Origin: Hydrogenophaga flava NBRC 102514 | GTDB lineage: Bacteria; Pseudomonadota; Gammaproteobacteria; Burkholderiales; Burkholderiaceae_C | Reading direction: 5' to 3' | Length of the DNA stretch: 64,000 nt | NCBI RefSeq assembly: GCF_001571145.1 | Contig: NZ_BCTF01000017.1 | Location: 62,001 to 126,000 of the forward strand | In this document: positions 28,600 through 35,663 of the stretch, in pieces | Position numbering within the stretch: position 1 is the first letter of the stretch | Layout: every line of letters starts with the position of its first letter | Made by a program: the position numbers and the translations under genes | Notes under the pieces: model-generated | Database searches by the model: none | Told to the model about the DNA's origin: nothing | What the model saw: only the letters and a program-made list of their open reading frames with translations

Positions 28600-29052
28600 T
28601 CAGGCGGTTTCGCCCAGCACCGTGACGGCCAAGTCGACCGTGACATCGGTGTGCAGGTTGACGCTGACGGTGTACTCGCCAACGGTCTTGAGCGGGCCAT
28701 TGGGCATGCGCACCTGGGACTTTGCCACAGCGAAGCCCTGCTTGTTCAGCTCTTCGGACACATCGTGGTTGGTGACGGAACCAAACAGACGACCGTCCAC
28801 ACCGGCCTTCTGGCTCAGCTTCAGGTTCACGCCGGCGATCTTCTCACCCAGGGCTTGGGCTTCGGCGAGCTTGGCCGCAGCGGCCTTTTCCAGATCGGCG
28901 CGGCGGGCTTCGAACTCGGCCACGGCGGCTTGAGTGGCACGGCGTGCACGGCCGGCGGGGATCAGGAAGTTGCGGGCATAGCCGTCCTTGACCTTGACCA
29001 CATCGCCCAGGGCGCCGAGGTTGACAACTTTGTCGAGCAGAATGATTTGCAT
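28600..29052 (-). CDS. rplI: 50S ribosomal protein L9
   Basis: The 150-residue protein has the L9 N-terminal signature [19 protein letters not shown] and [16 protein letters not shown]. The long central helix and C-terminal RNA-binding domain are complete. It binds 23S rRNA. It is the last gene of the ribosomal-protein operon, 13 bp after rpsR. Confidence 0.98.
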   Translation of the reverse strand: MQIILLDKVVNLGALGDVVKVKDGYARNFLIPAGRARRATQAAVAEFEARRADLEKAAAAKLAEAQALGEKIAGVNLKLSQKAGVDGRLFGSVTNHDVSEELNKQGFAVAKSQVRMPNGPLKTVGEYTVSVNLHTDVTVDLAVTVLGETA

Positions 29053-29065
29053 GTGAATCTCCCTA

Positions 29066-29347
29066 TCAGACGCGATGCTGGTCGCTGTACGGCAGCATGG
29101 CCAGGAAGCGGGCGCGCTTGATGGCGGTGGTCACCTGGCGCTGGTAGATGGCGCGGGTGCCGGTCAGGCGGGCAGGAATGATCTTGCCGTTTTCGGAGAT
29201 GAAGTCGCGCAGGACGTCCACGTCCTTGTAGTCGACCTCTTCCACACCAGCGACGGTGAAGCGGCAGAAGCGCTTGCGCTTGAACAGCAGCGATTGGGTG
29301 TTGCGCTTGGGGCGCTTGTCTTTGTTGAAACGTTTCGGTGCAGCCAT
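29066..29347 (-). CDS. rpsR: 30S ribosomal protein S18
   Basis: The 93-residue protein has a basic N-terminal extension followed by the S18 core ([49 protein letters not shown]). It partners S6 in the 30S platform. It lies 12 bp after priB. Confidence 0.98.
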   Translation of the reverse strand: MAAPKRFNKDKRPKRNTQSLLFKRKRFCRFTVAGVEEVDYKDVDVLRDFISENGKIIPARLTGTRAIYQRQVTTAIKRARFLAMLPYSDQHRV

Positions 29348-29359
29348 GATGGGCCTTTC

Positions 29360-29665
29360 CTATGTCTTGCTGAAATCTTGGATATGGAACACAACGCCTT
29401 TGCCGTTGCGCGAGTTGGCCACGAAGCCCTGAAACCTGCCCGTCATCTCCAGGCTTTGCCTTGAGAGTGTCTCGGCCAACGCACCGAATGCGACAGCCTT
29501 GAGTTGCAGCTTCACGCTTCGCGGGACATCCAGTTCGACCACCGTGGACTCATGCTCCAGCACGAGGTTGACGGCAGGTATGCCAGCTGGTGTGTAGCGC
29601 AGGCTTTGGACCTGCACCACCGCGGCCGACAGTTCAAACCGGTTGATGCCCGTTGGCGACGTCAC
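29360..29665 (-). CDS. priB: Primosomal replication protein PriB (N)
   Basis: The 101-residue single OB-fold protein contains NRFELSAAVVQV, LVLEHESTVVEL and GRFQGFVANSRNGKG. It binds ssDNA and PriA during replication restart. Its place between rpsF and rpsR is the conserved beta/gammaproteobacterial arrangement, close to dnaB. Confidence 0.95.
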   Translation of the reverse strand: MTSPTGINRFELSAAVVQVQSLRYTPAGIPAVNLVLEHESTVVELDVPRSVKLQLKAVAFGALAETLSRQSLEMTGRFQGFVANSRNGKGVVFHIQDFSKT

Positions 29666-29674
29666 GCTCCGGAA

Positions 29675-30064
29675 TCAGGCCTCGGCGCGCTGCTCGCGAC
29701 CTTCGCGCTGCTCGGGCGCAGCCAGCTTGCGGGCTTCCTCGCGCTCGACCGCCTTCATCATGCTCGAAGGACCGGTTTCGGCCTTCTTCTTCTGCACGGT
29801 CAGGTGGCGCAGCACGGCGTCGTTGAACTTGAACGCGTGTTCCAGTTCGCTCATCACAGCCTGATCGGCTTCGATGTTGACGCACAGGTAGTGGGCCTTG
29901 GACAGCTTGTTGATCTGATAGGCCAGCTGACGGCGACCCCAGTCTTCAACGCGATGGATCTTGCCACCACCGGTGGTGATCATGCCCTTGTAGCGCTCCA
30001 GCATGGCCGGAACTTGTTCGCTTTGATCCGGGTGGATCAGCAAAACGATTTCGTAATGACGCAT
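29675..30064 (-). CDS. rpsF: 30S ribosomal protein S6
   Basis: The 129-residue protein starts [19 protein letters not shown] and contains [19 protein letters not shown], both typical of S6. The C-terminal tail is charged and variable, as in relatives. The start at 30064 has AAGGAG upstream. It is the first gene of the rpsF-priB-rpsR-rplI operon. Confidence 0.98.
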   Translation of the reverse strand: MRHYEIVLLIHPDQSEQVPAMLERYKGMITTGGGKIHRVEDWGRRQLAYQINKLSKAHYLCVNIEADQAVMSELEHAFKFNDAVLRHLTVQKKKAETGPSSMMKAVEREEARKLAAPEQREGREQRAEA

Positions 30065-30142
30065 GGACTCTCCTTGTGGATGAAAAACAGCCGCCTCCGG
30101 CGTCAACACGGGGTGCGGCAAGGCGAAGCCCATGATTCTAAC

Positions 30143-30172
30143 AAAAAAGGCGGGCCGCAAGTGCGACCCGCC
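30143..30172 (-). terminator. Terminator of the DUF4212-symporter operon
   Basis: On the minus strand GGCGGG-CGC/GCG-CCCGCC arms (each with one bulge) close a four-base loop and run into TTTTTT. It lies between the symporter stop (30218) and the rpsF start. Confidence 0.8.
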
Positions 30173-30217
30173 CTGGGGACCAGCCTGCCAGCCATGCCGG
30201 CGGGCTGGTGATGACGA

Positions 30218-32329
30218 TCAGCCGAGCTTCAGGTTCGGATAGCGGACATGCTCCACCAGCTCCTGGATCTTTCGACTCGGTGCCGGCGTGATCAGGCTGA
30301 CCACAATGATCACCAGAAAACCAATCGGCACACCGAAGACACCGGCCGAGATCGGCTGGATGCCATACCAGAGCTCAATCGGCGAGGTCACACCGAAGAT
30401 GCCGCGCAGCCAGGGCTGGGTAGTCACCATGTAGTAGAAGGTAATACCCAGACCTGCGACCATGCCCAGGGAGGCGGCGATACCGGTGGCGCGTTTCCAG
30501 AAGATGCCGAGCACCAGGGCCGGGAAGAACGCCGCTGCGGCGAAAGAGAACGCCGCCGACACCAGGAACAGGATGTCCGCCGGTTTCTGCGCCGCGACAT
30601 AGGCCGCTGCCAGTGCGACGATCAGCAGCAGCATCTTCGAGATGGTCACCCGGCGCGCCGTGGAGGCGTTCGGGTCGATCATCTTGTAGTACAGGTCGTG
30701 CGACAGCGCGTTGGCGATCGTCAGCAGCAGGCCGTCGGCAGTCGACAGTGCCGCGGCCAGACCACCCGCCGCCACCAGACCCGAGATCACGTACGGAAGG
30801 CCACCGATTTCGGCCGTAGCCAGCACGATGATGTCGCCGCCGATGCTCATCTCGTTGAGCTGCAGGATGTTGTCCTTGTTGATGTCGGTGACCGACAGCA
30901 GCGACGCATCCACTTTGCTCCACGCGGCCACCCACTGGGGCAACTGGTCAAACGGCGTACCGATCAGTACGTGGAACACCTCATACTTGACCAGCACCGC
31001 CAGCGCAGGCGCCGTGAAATACAGCAGGAAGATGAAGAACAGCGACCAGGTCACCGACTGTCGAGCCTCCTTCACGCTGGGCACTGTGTAGTACCGCATG
31101 AGGATGTGGGGCAAGGCGGCCGTGCCGATCATCAGGCAGAAGATCAGGGCTAGGAAGTTGCGCCGAGACTCGTTGTAGGTCTTCTGGGCTTTCTCGTCGC
31201 CGTTCGGATCGCCCGAGAACTGTGCTGCATGGGCGGGCATGCCGTTGAGCGGCTTGGCCTTGTTTTCAGCAGCCGTCTTCGCTGCAGTCCAAGCCTTCTT
31301 GGCGGCCGCCTCGTCCTTGGGCACCGCTGCCAGCGCCTTCTCGGCAGCGGCAATGTCCGCAGCGGGTGCGTTGGCGGCGCGCAACTCGGCCAGCTTGGCC
31401 TCGGCAGCGGCTTTGTCTGCGGCCAGCGCGTTGGCGGGGTCCTTGAGCTTGGCGTCGAGATCAGCGGCGCGCTTCTTGTAGATCTCGCGCACCTCCAGTT
31501 CCTTGGCGTCGTTGGTCAGCAGCTTTTCCTTGGCCGTGACCTTCTCCAGCTGGAAGCCGTAGATCGCCTGAGGCACGGGCACGCTGGTCTGCTTCACCGA
31601 CAGCCACACCACCGGGATCATGTAGGCCACGATCAGGATGATGTATTGGGCCACCTGGGTCCAGGTCACCGCGCGCATGCCGCCCAGGAACGAGCAGACC
31701 AGAATGCCGCCCAGTCCCAGGAAAATGCCCAGCTCGAAGGCCACACCGGTCAGGCGCGACGTGATCAGGCCCACGCCATAGATCTGCGCCACCACGTAGG
31801 TGAACGAGCAGAGGATGGCCGCCACGATGCCGATGAAACGCGGCAGGTTGCCGCCGTAGCGCTCACCCAGAAAGTCGGGAATGGTGAACTGGCCGAACTT
31901 GCGCAGGTACGGCGCCAGGAACAGCGCCACCAGGCAGTAGCCGCCCGTCCAGCCCATGATGAAGGCCAAGCCGCTGTAGCCCGTGAGGTAGAGCGTGCCG
32001 GCCATGCCGATGAACGACGCCGCCGACATCCAGTCGGCACCGGTCGCCATGCCGTTGTAGACCGCGGGCACCCGGCGCCCTGCCACGTAGTACTCCGCCG
32101 CGTCTGTCGTGCGGCTCATGATGCCGATGCCGGCATACAGACCGATGGTCGCGAGCAGGAAGATGAAGCCGATCCACTCGCGGGACAGCCCCATCTGTTC
32201 GAGGATGGCCAGCGTGATCACGAAGACAAAGAAGCCTCCCGTGTACCACTTGTAGACCTTGTTGAGCTGCTGCTTGAAGGCCTTGTTGGAGCCTCCCGCA
32301 GCGCCTGCAGTTTCAAACATGCCTGCCAT
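30218..32329 (-). CDS. Sodium/solute symporter (SSS family, DUF4212-associated) with coiled-coil insert
   Basis: The protein has 703 residues, long for SSS proteins. The family core is clear (AAEYYVAGRRVPAVYNGMA, DWMSAASFIGMAGTLYLTG, GGMRAVTWTQVAQYI). Between helices there is an Ala/Lys-rich predicted helix (about 275-370, DKAAAEAKLAELRAA), which accounts for the length. An EF-hand-like 12-residue loop, D482-I-N-K-D-N-I-L-Q-L-N-E493, precedes the conserved GGDIIVLATAEIGG. DUF4212 partners usually accompany acetate or other organic-acid uptake systems; the substrate is inferred. The start MAGMFETAG has GGAGTG upstream. Confidence 0.88.
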   Translation of the reverse strand: MAGMFETAGAAGGSNKAFKQQLNKVYKWYTGGFFVFVITLAILEQMGLSREWIGFIFLLATIGLYAGIGIMSRTTDAAEYYVAGRRVPAVYNGMATGADWMSAASFIGMAGTLYLTGYSGLAFIMGWTGGYCLVALFLAPYLRKFGQFTIPDFLGERYGGNLPRFIGIVAAILCSFTYVVAQIYGVGLITSRLTGVAFELGIFLGLGGILVCSFLGGMRAVTWTQVAQYIILIVAYMIPVVWLSVKQTSVPVPQAIYGFQLEKVTAKEKLLTNDAKELEVREIYKKRAADLDAKLKDPANALAADKAAAEAKLAELRAANAPAADIAAAEKALAAVPKDEAAAKKAWTAAKTAAENKAKPLNGMPAHAAQFSGDPNGDEKAQKTYNESRRNFLALIFCLMIGTAALPHILMRYYTVPSVKEARQSVTWSLFFIFLLYFTAPALAVLVKYEVFHVLIGTPFDQLPQWVAAWSKVDASLLSVTDINKDNILQLNEMSIGGDIIVLATAEIGGLPYVISGLVAAGGLAAALSTADGLLLTIANALSHDLYYKMIDPNASTARRVTISKMLLLIVALAAAYVAAQKPADILFLVSAAFSFAAAAFFPALVLGIFWKRATGIAASLGMVAGLGITFYYMVTTQPWLRGIFGVTSPIELWYGIQPISAGVFGVPIGFLVIIVVSLITPAPSRKIQELVEHVRYPNLKLG

Positions 32330-32332
32330 GGT

Positions 32333-32593
32333 TCACTCCTCGGTTTCTTCGACACCGTGCTCGATGTCAAGGCGGTTCATGTACCAGGCGTAGTACCCGA
32401 TGATCAGGCAGTACACCACCAGCGCACCCTGCGCCCCCATCCAGAAACTGAACGGCCAACCGAAGAAGTTGAAGCTCAGATCGCGGGCAAAGTAGCTCAC
32501 AACGAAGGTCACCACGAACCAGATTGCTAGCAATACGGCCGTGATGTTCAGGTTTTTCCGCCAGTATCGGCGGTGGTTCTCAGTCAATTCCAT
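32333..32593 (-). CDS. DUF4212 small membrane subunit
   Basis: The 86-residue protein has two hydrophobic helices (NITAVLLAIWFVVTFVVSYF and the second around GALVVYCLIIGYYAWYM) and the characteristic start ENHRRYWRKNL. DUF4212 proteins are encoded next to SSS symporters and are thought to be their small subunit. The stop lies 3 bp before the symporter start, so the pair is almost certainly co-translated. Confidence 0.92.
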   Translation of the reverse strand: MELTENHRRYWRKNLNITAVLLAIWFVVTFVVSYFARDLSFNFFGWPFSFWMGAQGALVVYCLIIGYYAWYMNRLDIEHGVEETEE

Positions 32594-32745
32594 GGCATCG
32601 ACCTCTTTTCAAGAACACCCTTTCGGGCAGATCACGGGCGCCACCCGTCTCCTTACGGTGGCTTGCAACCGACCCGTGCGTGAGCAAACTCGCGTCACAG
32701 CACCAGCGCCAGAAGAATGTCCGCCGGCATGCCGCCGGCAGACAT

Positions 32746-33321
32746 TCAGGTCGAGGCAACGCCCAGACCCGTCTCGCGTTCGAGCTGTGCCGCCACTTTC
32801 GGCTCGAACTTCTTGAGGTGACGAATGATCTTCGCCGCCTCTTCGGGCTCTTGCCGGTCGACATGAACCCGGGCCAGTTGGTACCAGCCGTAAGGACTCA
32901 TGGGTTGCAATTCGGTGTTCTTGCGCAGAGCCACCACGGCGTCGTCGAAACGACGCAGGCGGATCAGGCACAGCGCCAGGCCATACCAGGCGCGATCCAG
33001 TTGGGGGTCGATGTCGGTGGCCCGACGAAAGGCCTCTTCGGCCTGTTCCAGCCGTCCCACCTCTTCCCGCAGAAATCCCAGGTTGAACCAGGCCGAAGCC
33101 TGCCTCGGTTGCAGCTTGACCAGCCGCTCAATCGAGTCAATGGCACCAGACTTGTCCCCCAGCTCGGCCTGCAGGTGGGCCCGGGTCGCCAGGGCATAGG
33201 CGTTGTCCGGGTGCAATGCCAGATGGCGCTCGATGCGGGCCAGAGCCTGCGTCTTCTGTCCGGCCAGCAACAGCAGGCGGACCTGCCAGCGCACATACCA
33301 GTCTTCGAGGGCATTCTTCAT
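32746..33321 (-). CDS. TPR-repeat protein
   Basis: The 191-residue protein consists of about four tetratricopeptide repeats (LALHPDNAYALATRAHLQAE, RQASAWFNLGFLREEVGRLE, DRAWYGLALCLIRLRRFDD, SPYGWYQLARVHVDRQEPE). No signal peptide is visible. The start codon shares one base with the upstream gene's stop (TGATG), so they are translationally coupled. Its partner protein is unknown. The segment 32594-32745 downstream holds no gene; an imperfect hairpin lies around 32714-32747. Confidence 0.8.
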   Translation of the reverse strand: MKNALEDWYVRWQVRLLLLAGQKTQALARIERHLALHPDNAYALATRAHLQAELGDKSGAIDSIERLVKLQPRQASAWFNLGFLREEVGRLEQAEEAFRRATDIDPQLDRAWYGLALCLIRLRRFDDAVVALRKNTELQPMSPYGWYQLARVHVDRQEPEEAAKIIRHLKKFEPKVAAQLERETGLGVAST

Positions 33322-33614
33322 CAGCACAGCTGCACTCCGATCTTCACGCAATGGGAGATCTTGGCCACAGTGGCGCCCACCCAGACCAGCCCCAACAGCA
33401 GAAACGCCACCAGAGGGTGGTGGCGTTCCAGCACGAAACGTGGCGTGATGAAGCGGGCCAGCAGCACAAAGGGCCGCCCGATCTGTTCAAGCACCTGATA
33501 GAACAGGTTGGTCGACTTGCGCTCCCCCGCAAGCAGCCCGAGCACCCATTGCCCGAACAGCGCCATGAGGGCGATTTCGGCAATCAGTTTGATGGCGAGG
33601 ATGAGCGTGAGCAT
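33321..33614 (-). CDS. Small two-helix membrane protein
   Basis: The 97-residue protein has two hydrophobic segments (LTLILAIKLIAEIALMALFG and a second around VAFLLLGLVWVGATVAKI) linked by a basic stretch (QIGRPFVLLARFITPRFVLERH). I do not recognise a named family. It is coupled to the TPR gene, so the TPR protein may be held at the membrane. The start at 33614 is tentative; an in-frame ATG near 33641 would overlap a palindrome. Confidence 0.65.
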   Translation of the reverse strand: MLTLILAIKLIAEIALMALFGQWVLGLLAGERKSTNLFYQVLEQIGRPFVLLARFITPRFVLERHHPLVAFLLLGLVWVGATVAKISHCVKIGVQLC

Positions 33615-33647
33615 GTAAGGATCGTGTAACGGTGGGCCCATTCTGAT

Positions 33648-33687
33648 TTGGTAACTTACCAACTCCTTACAAACTTGTCCGACAAGT
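33648..33687. promoter_or_regulatory. Twin 15-bp perfect palindromes in a divergent promoter region
   Basis: TTGGTAACTTACCAA (33648-33662) and ACTTGTCCGACAAGT (33673-33687) are each perfect 7-1-7 palindromes, with centres 25 bp apart. They stand between the small membrane-protein gene and the DUF294 gene, which diverge here. The shapes resemble operators of dimeric regulators of the GntR/FadR type; the regulator is unknown. Confidence 0.6.
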
Positions 33688-33778
33688 ACTGCCCCCGGTC
33701 AAACACCGAGAGGGTTTACCCTGCCCTGCCTTGGCCCGGATGTAGGATCGGTTCACCCCGTCACACAATCGTTGCGCC

Positions 33779-35644
33779 ATGGACCACGCATCCTCCTCTT
33801 CCAGCTTGCTGGCCCGCGCGCTGGAGAACCACCGGGTTCTGGGCATGCTGGCGCCACCGACGAGGGCGTCCCTCGCAAAGGCCCTGGTCACGGTACAGGT
33901 GTCGGCCGGCGAACGGCTGACCGGAGGCGAACGGTTCGCAGACCACCTGTACTGGCTGCTCGAAGGCCAGGCGGATCTGATCGATGCAGATGGCGACGGC
34001 GTACTGGGTCTGCAGGCCGGTGACCTGTTCGGCCTTGGCCTCGGCGATGCGCTGGGTATCACTGGTGCCAGGGCCACAACAGCCGTGACCTGCGCCCGGC
34101 TGGACGCACTCACGGTGCAGACCCTGTGCCGCGAAACACCGGGACTGGCCTATTTCCTCGGCCCCGTCCCCGACACCTCCAGGCTGGCACCCGGCGCCAG
34201 GGTTGTTGGAGGCGGGTCGAGCGACCGCGCCCTCAACCTCATGACCACACCGGTGCGCGCCCTGATCAAGCGCGAGCCGGTCACGCTGTCGCCTCAGACC
34301 AGCATCCGCGAAGCGGCCCTGGTGATGAGCGACCGGCGCGTGTCTTCGGTGCTGATCGTCGAGCAAGGCCTGCTGTTCGGCCTCATCACCGACCGCGACC
34401 TGCGCAACCGCGTGATCGCAGCCGGGCTCGACACCTCGCGCCCCATTGCCGACATCGCCACCCTTGCGCCCATGAGCATCGACGTGCACAGCCCGGCGTT
34501 CGACGCCCTGCTGCTGATGGCTCGCCACAACATCCACCATGTGCCGGTGCTCGACGGCCAGCGCATCGTGGGCATGATCACCGCCACCGACCTGACCGAG
34601 CAGCACAGCACCTCGGCCGTCTACCTGGCGGGCGACATCTACAAGCAGACCACGCTCGAAGGCCTGCAGGCGGTGGCCGGCAAGGTCCGGCGCCTGCAGC
34701 AGAACCTGGCCGCGGCGGAGGCCTCAGCCCACAGCACCGGTCATATCGTCACCGCCATCACCGACGCGATCACCAGCCGGCTGCTGCAGCTGGGCGAAGC
34801 ACAGCTCGGACCGGCCCCGGTCGACTATGTGTGGGTGGCAGCAGGTTCGCAGGCCCGCAACGAGCAAACCGCCAAGTCCGACCAGGACAACTGCATGGTG
34901 CTCGACGATGCCTACGACGAGGCGCGGCACGGGGCCTACTTCAAGGCGCTGTCGACCTTCGTCTGCGACGGGCTTGATGCCTGTGGCTACGTCCACTGCC
35001 CGGGCGAGATGATGGCGATGACGGACGAGTGGCGGCAGCCGCGGCGCAAGTGGATGGAGTACTTCGCGCGCTGGACCGGCCAGCCCGATCCGAAGTCGCT
35101 GATGCTGACCTGCGTGTTCTTCGACCTGCGGGGCATCCACGGCAACTTGGAGATGCTCGACAAGCTGCGGCGGGACGTCCTGCAGCGCACCCAGGGCAAC
35201 AGCATCTTTCTGGCCTACATGGTCGGCAACGCGCTCCAGCACCAGCCGCCACTGGGCATGTTCAAGGGGCTCACCACCATCCGCAGCGGTGAGCACAAGG
35301 GAACGATCGACCTCAAGCACAGCGGCATCGTGCCCATCGTCGACCTGGCCCGTGTCTATGCGCTCGCGGGCGGCGACAGCGCGGTGAACACGCACGATCG
35401 CCTGCTCGGCGCTGCCACGGGAGGCGCCATCAGCGAGCAGAGTGCCCGCGACCTGCGCGATGCCCTGGAGTTCCTGGCCTTTCTGCGCATCCAGCACCAG
35501 GCGCGCCAGATCACCGCAGGCCAGAACCCCGACAACTTCCTCAACCCCGACGAGATCTCCAATTTCGAGCGCACCCAGCTCAAGGACGCGTTCGCCGTGG
35601 TGGCCTCGCTGCAGGGCGTGCTGGCCCAGCGGTACAGGATGTGA
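33779..35644 (+). CDS. cNMP-binding-like/CBS/DUF294 nucleotidyltransferase signalling protein
   Basis: The protein has 621 residues. It shows a cyclic-nucleotide-binding-like domain (about 20-130), two CBS domains (about 155-285), a DUF294 nucleotidyltransferase-like domain (GSQARNEQTAKSDQDN with D368 and D370) and a DUF294 C-terminal substrate-binding-like domain. Such proteins resemble the GlnD/PII-uridylyltransferase N-terminal fold, but their substrate is unknown. In other proteobacteria they cluster with SSS symporters and a DnaQ-type exonuclease, as here. It converges on the exonuclease-fusion gene across 19 bp. Confidence 0.88.
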   Translation: MDHASSSSSLLARALENHRVLGMLAPPTRASLAKALVTVQVSAGERLTGGERFADHLYWLLEGQADLIDADGDGVLGLQAGDLFGLGLGDALGITGARATTAVTCARLDALTVQTLCRETPGLAYFLGPVPDTSRLAPGARVVGGGSSDRALNLMTTPVRALIKREPVTLSPQTSIREAALVMSDRRVSSVLIVEQGLLFGLITDRDLRNRVIAAGLDTSRPIADIATLAPMSIDVHSPAFDALLLMARHNIHHVPVLDGQRIVGMITATDLTEQHSTSAVYLAGDIYKQTTLEGLQAVAGKVRRLQQNLAAAEASAHSTGHIVTAITDAITSRLLQLGEAQLGPAPVDYVWVAAGSQARNEQTAKSDQDNCMVLDDAYDEARHGAYFKALSTFVCDGLDACGYVHCPGEMMAMTDEWRQPRRKWMEYFARWTGQPDPKSLMLTCVFFDLRGIHGNLEMLDKLRRDVLQRTQGNSIFLAYMVGNALQHQPPLGMFKGLTTIRSGEHKGTIDLKHSGIVPIVDLARVYALAGGDSAVNTHDRLLGAATGGAISEQSARDLRDALEFLAFLRIQHQARQITAGQNPDNFLNPDEISNFERTQLKDAFAVVASLQGVLAQRYRM

Positions 35645-35663
35645 CCCCGCGCGCGGCGGGCGG

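Noticed and set aside
32714-32747. Hairpin at the end of the TPR gene considered as a terminator
   Set aside because: The stem is imperfect, includes the stop codon and lacks a T tract; it was left out of the feature list.
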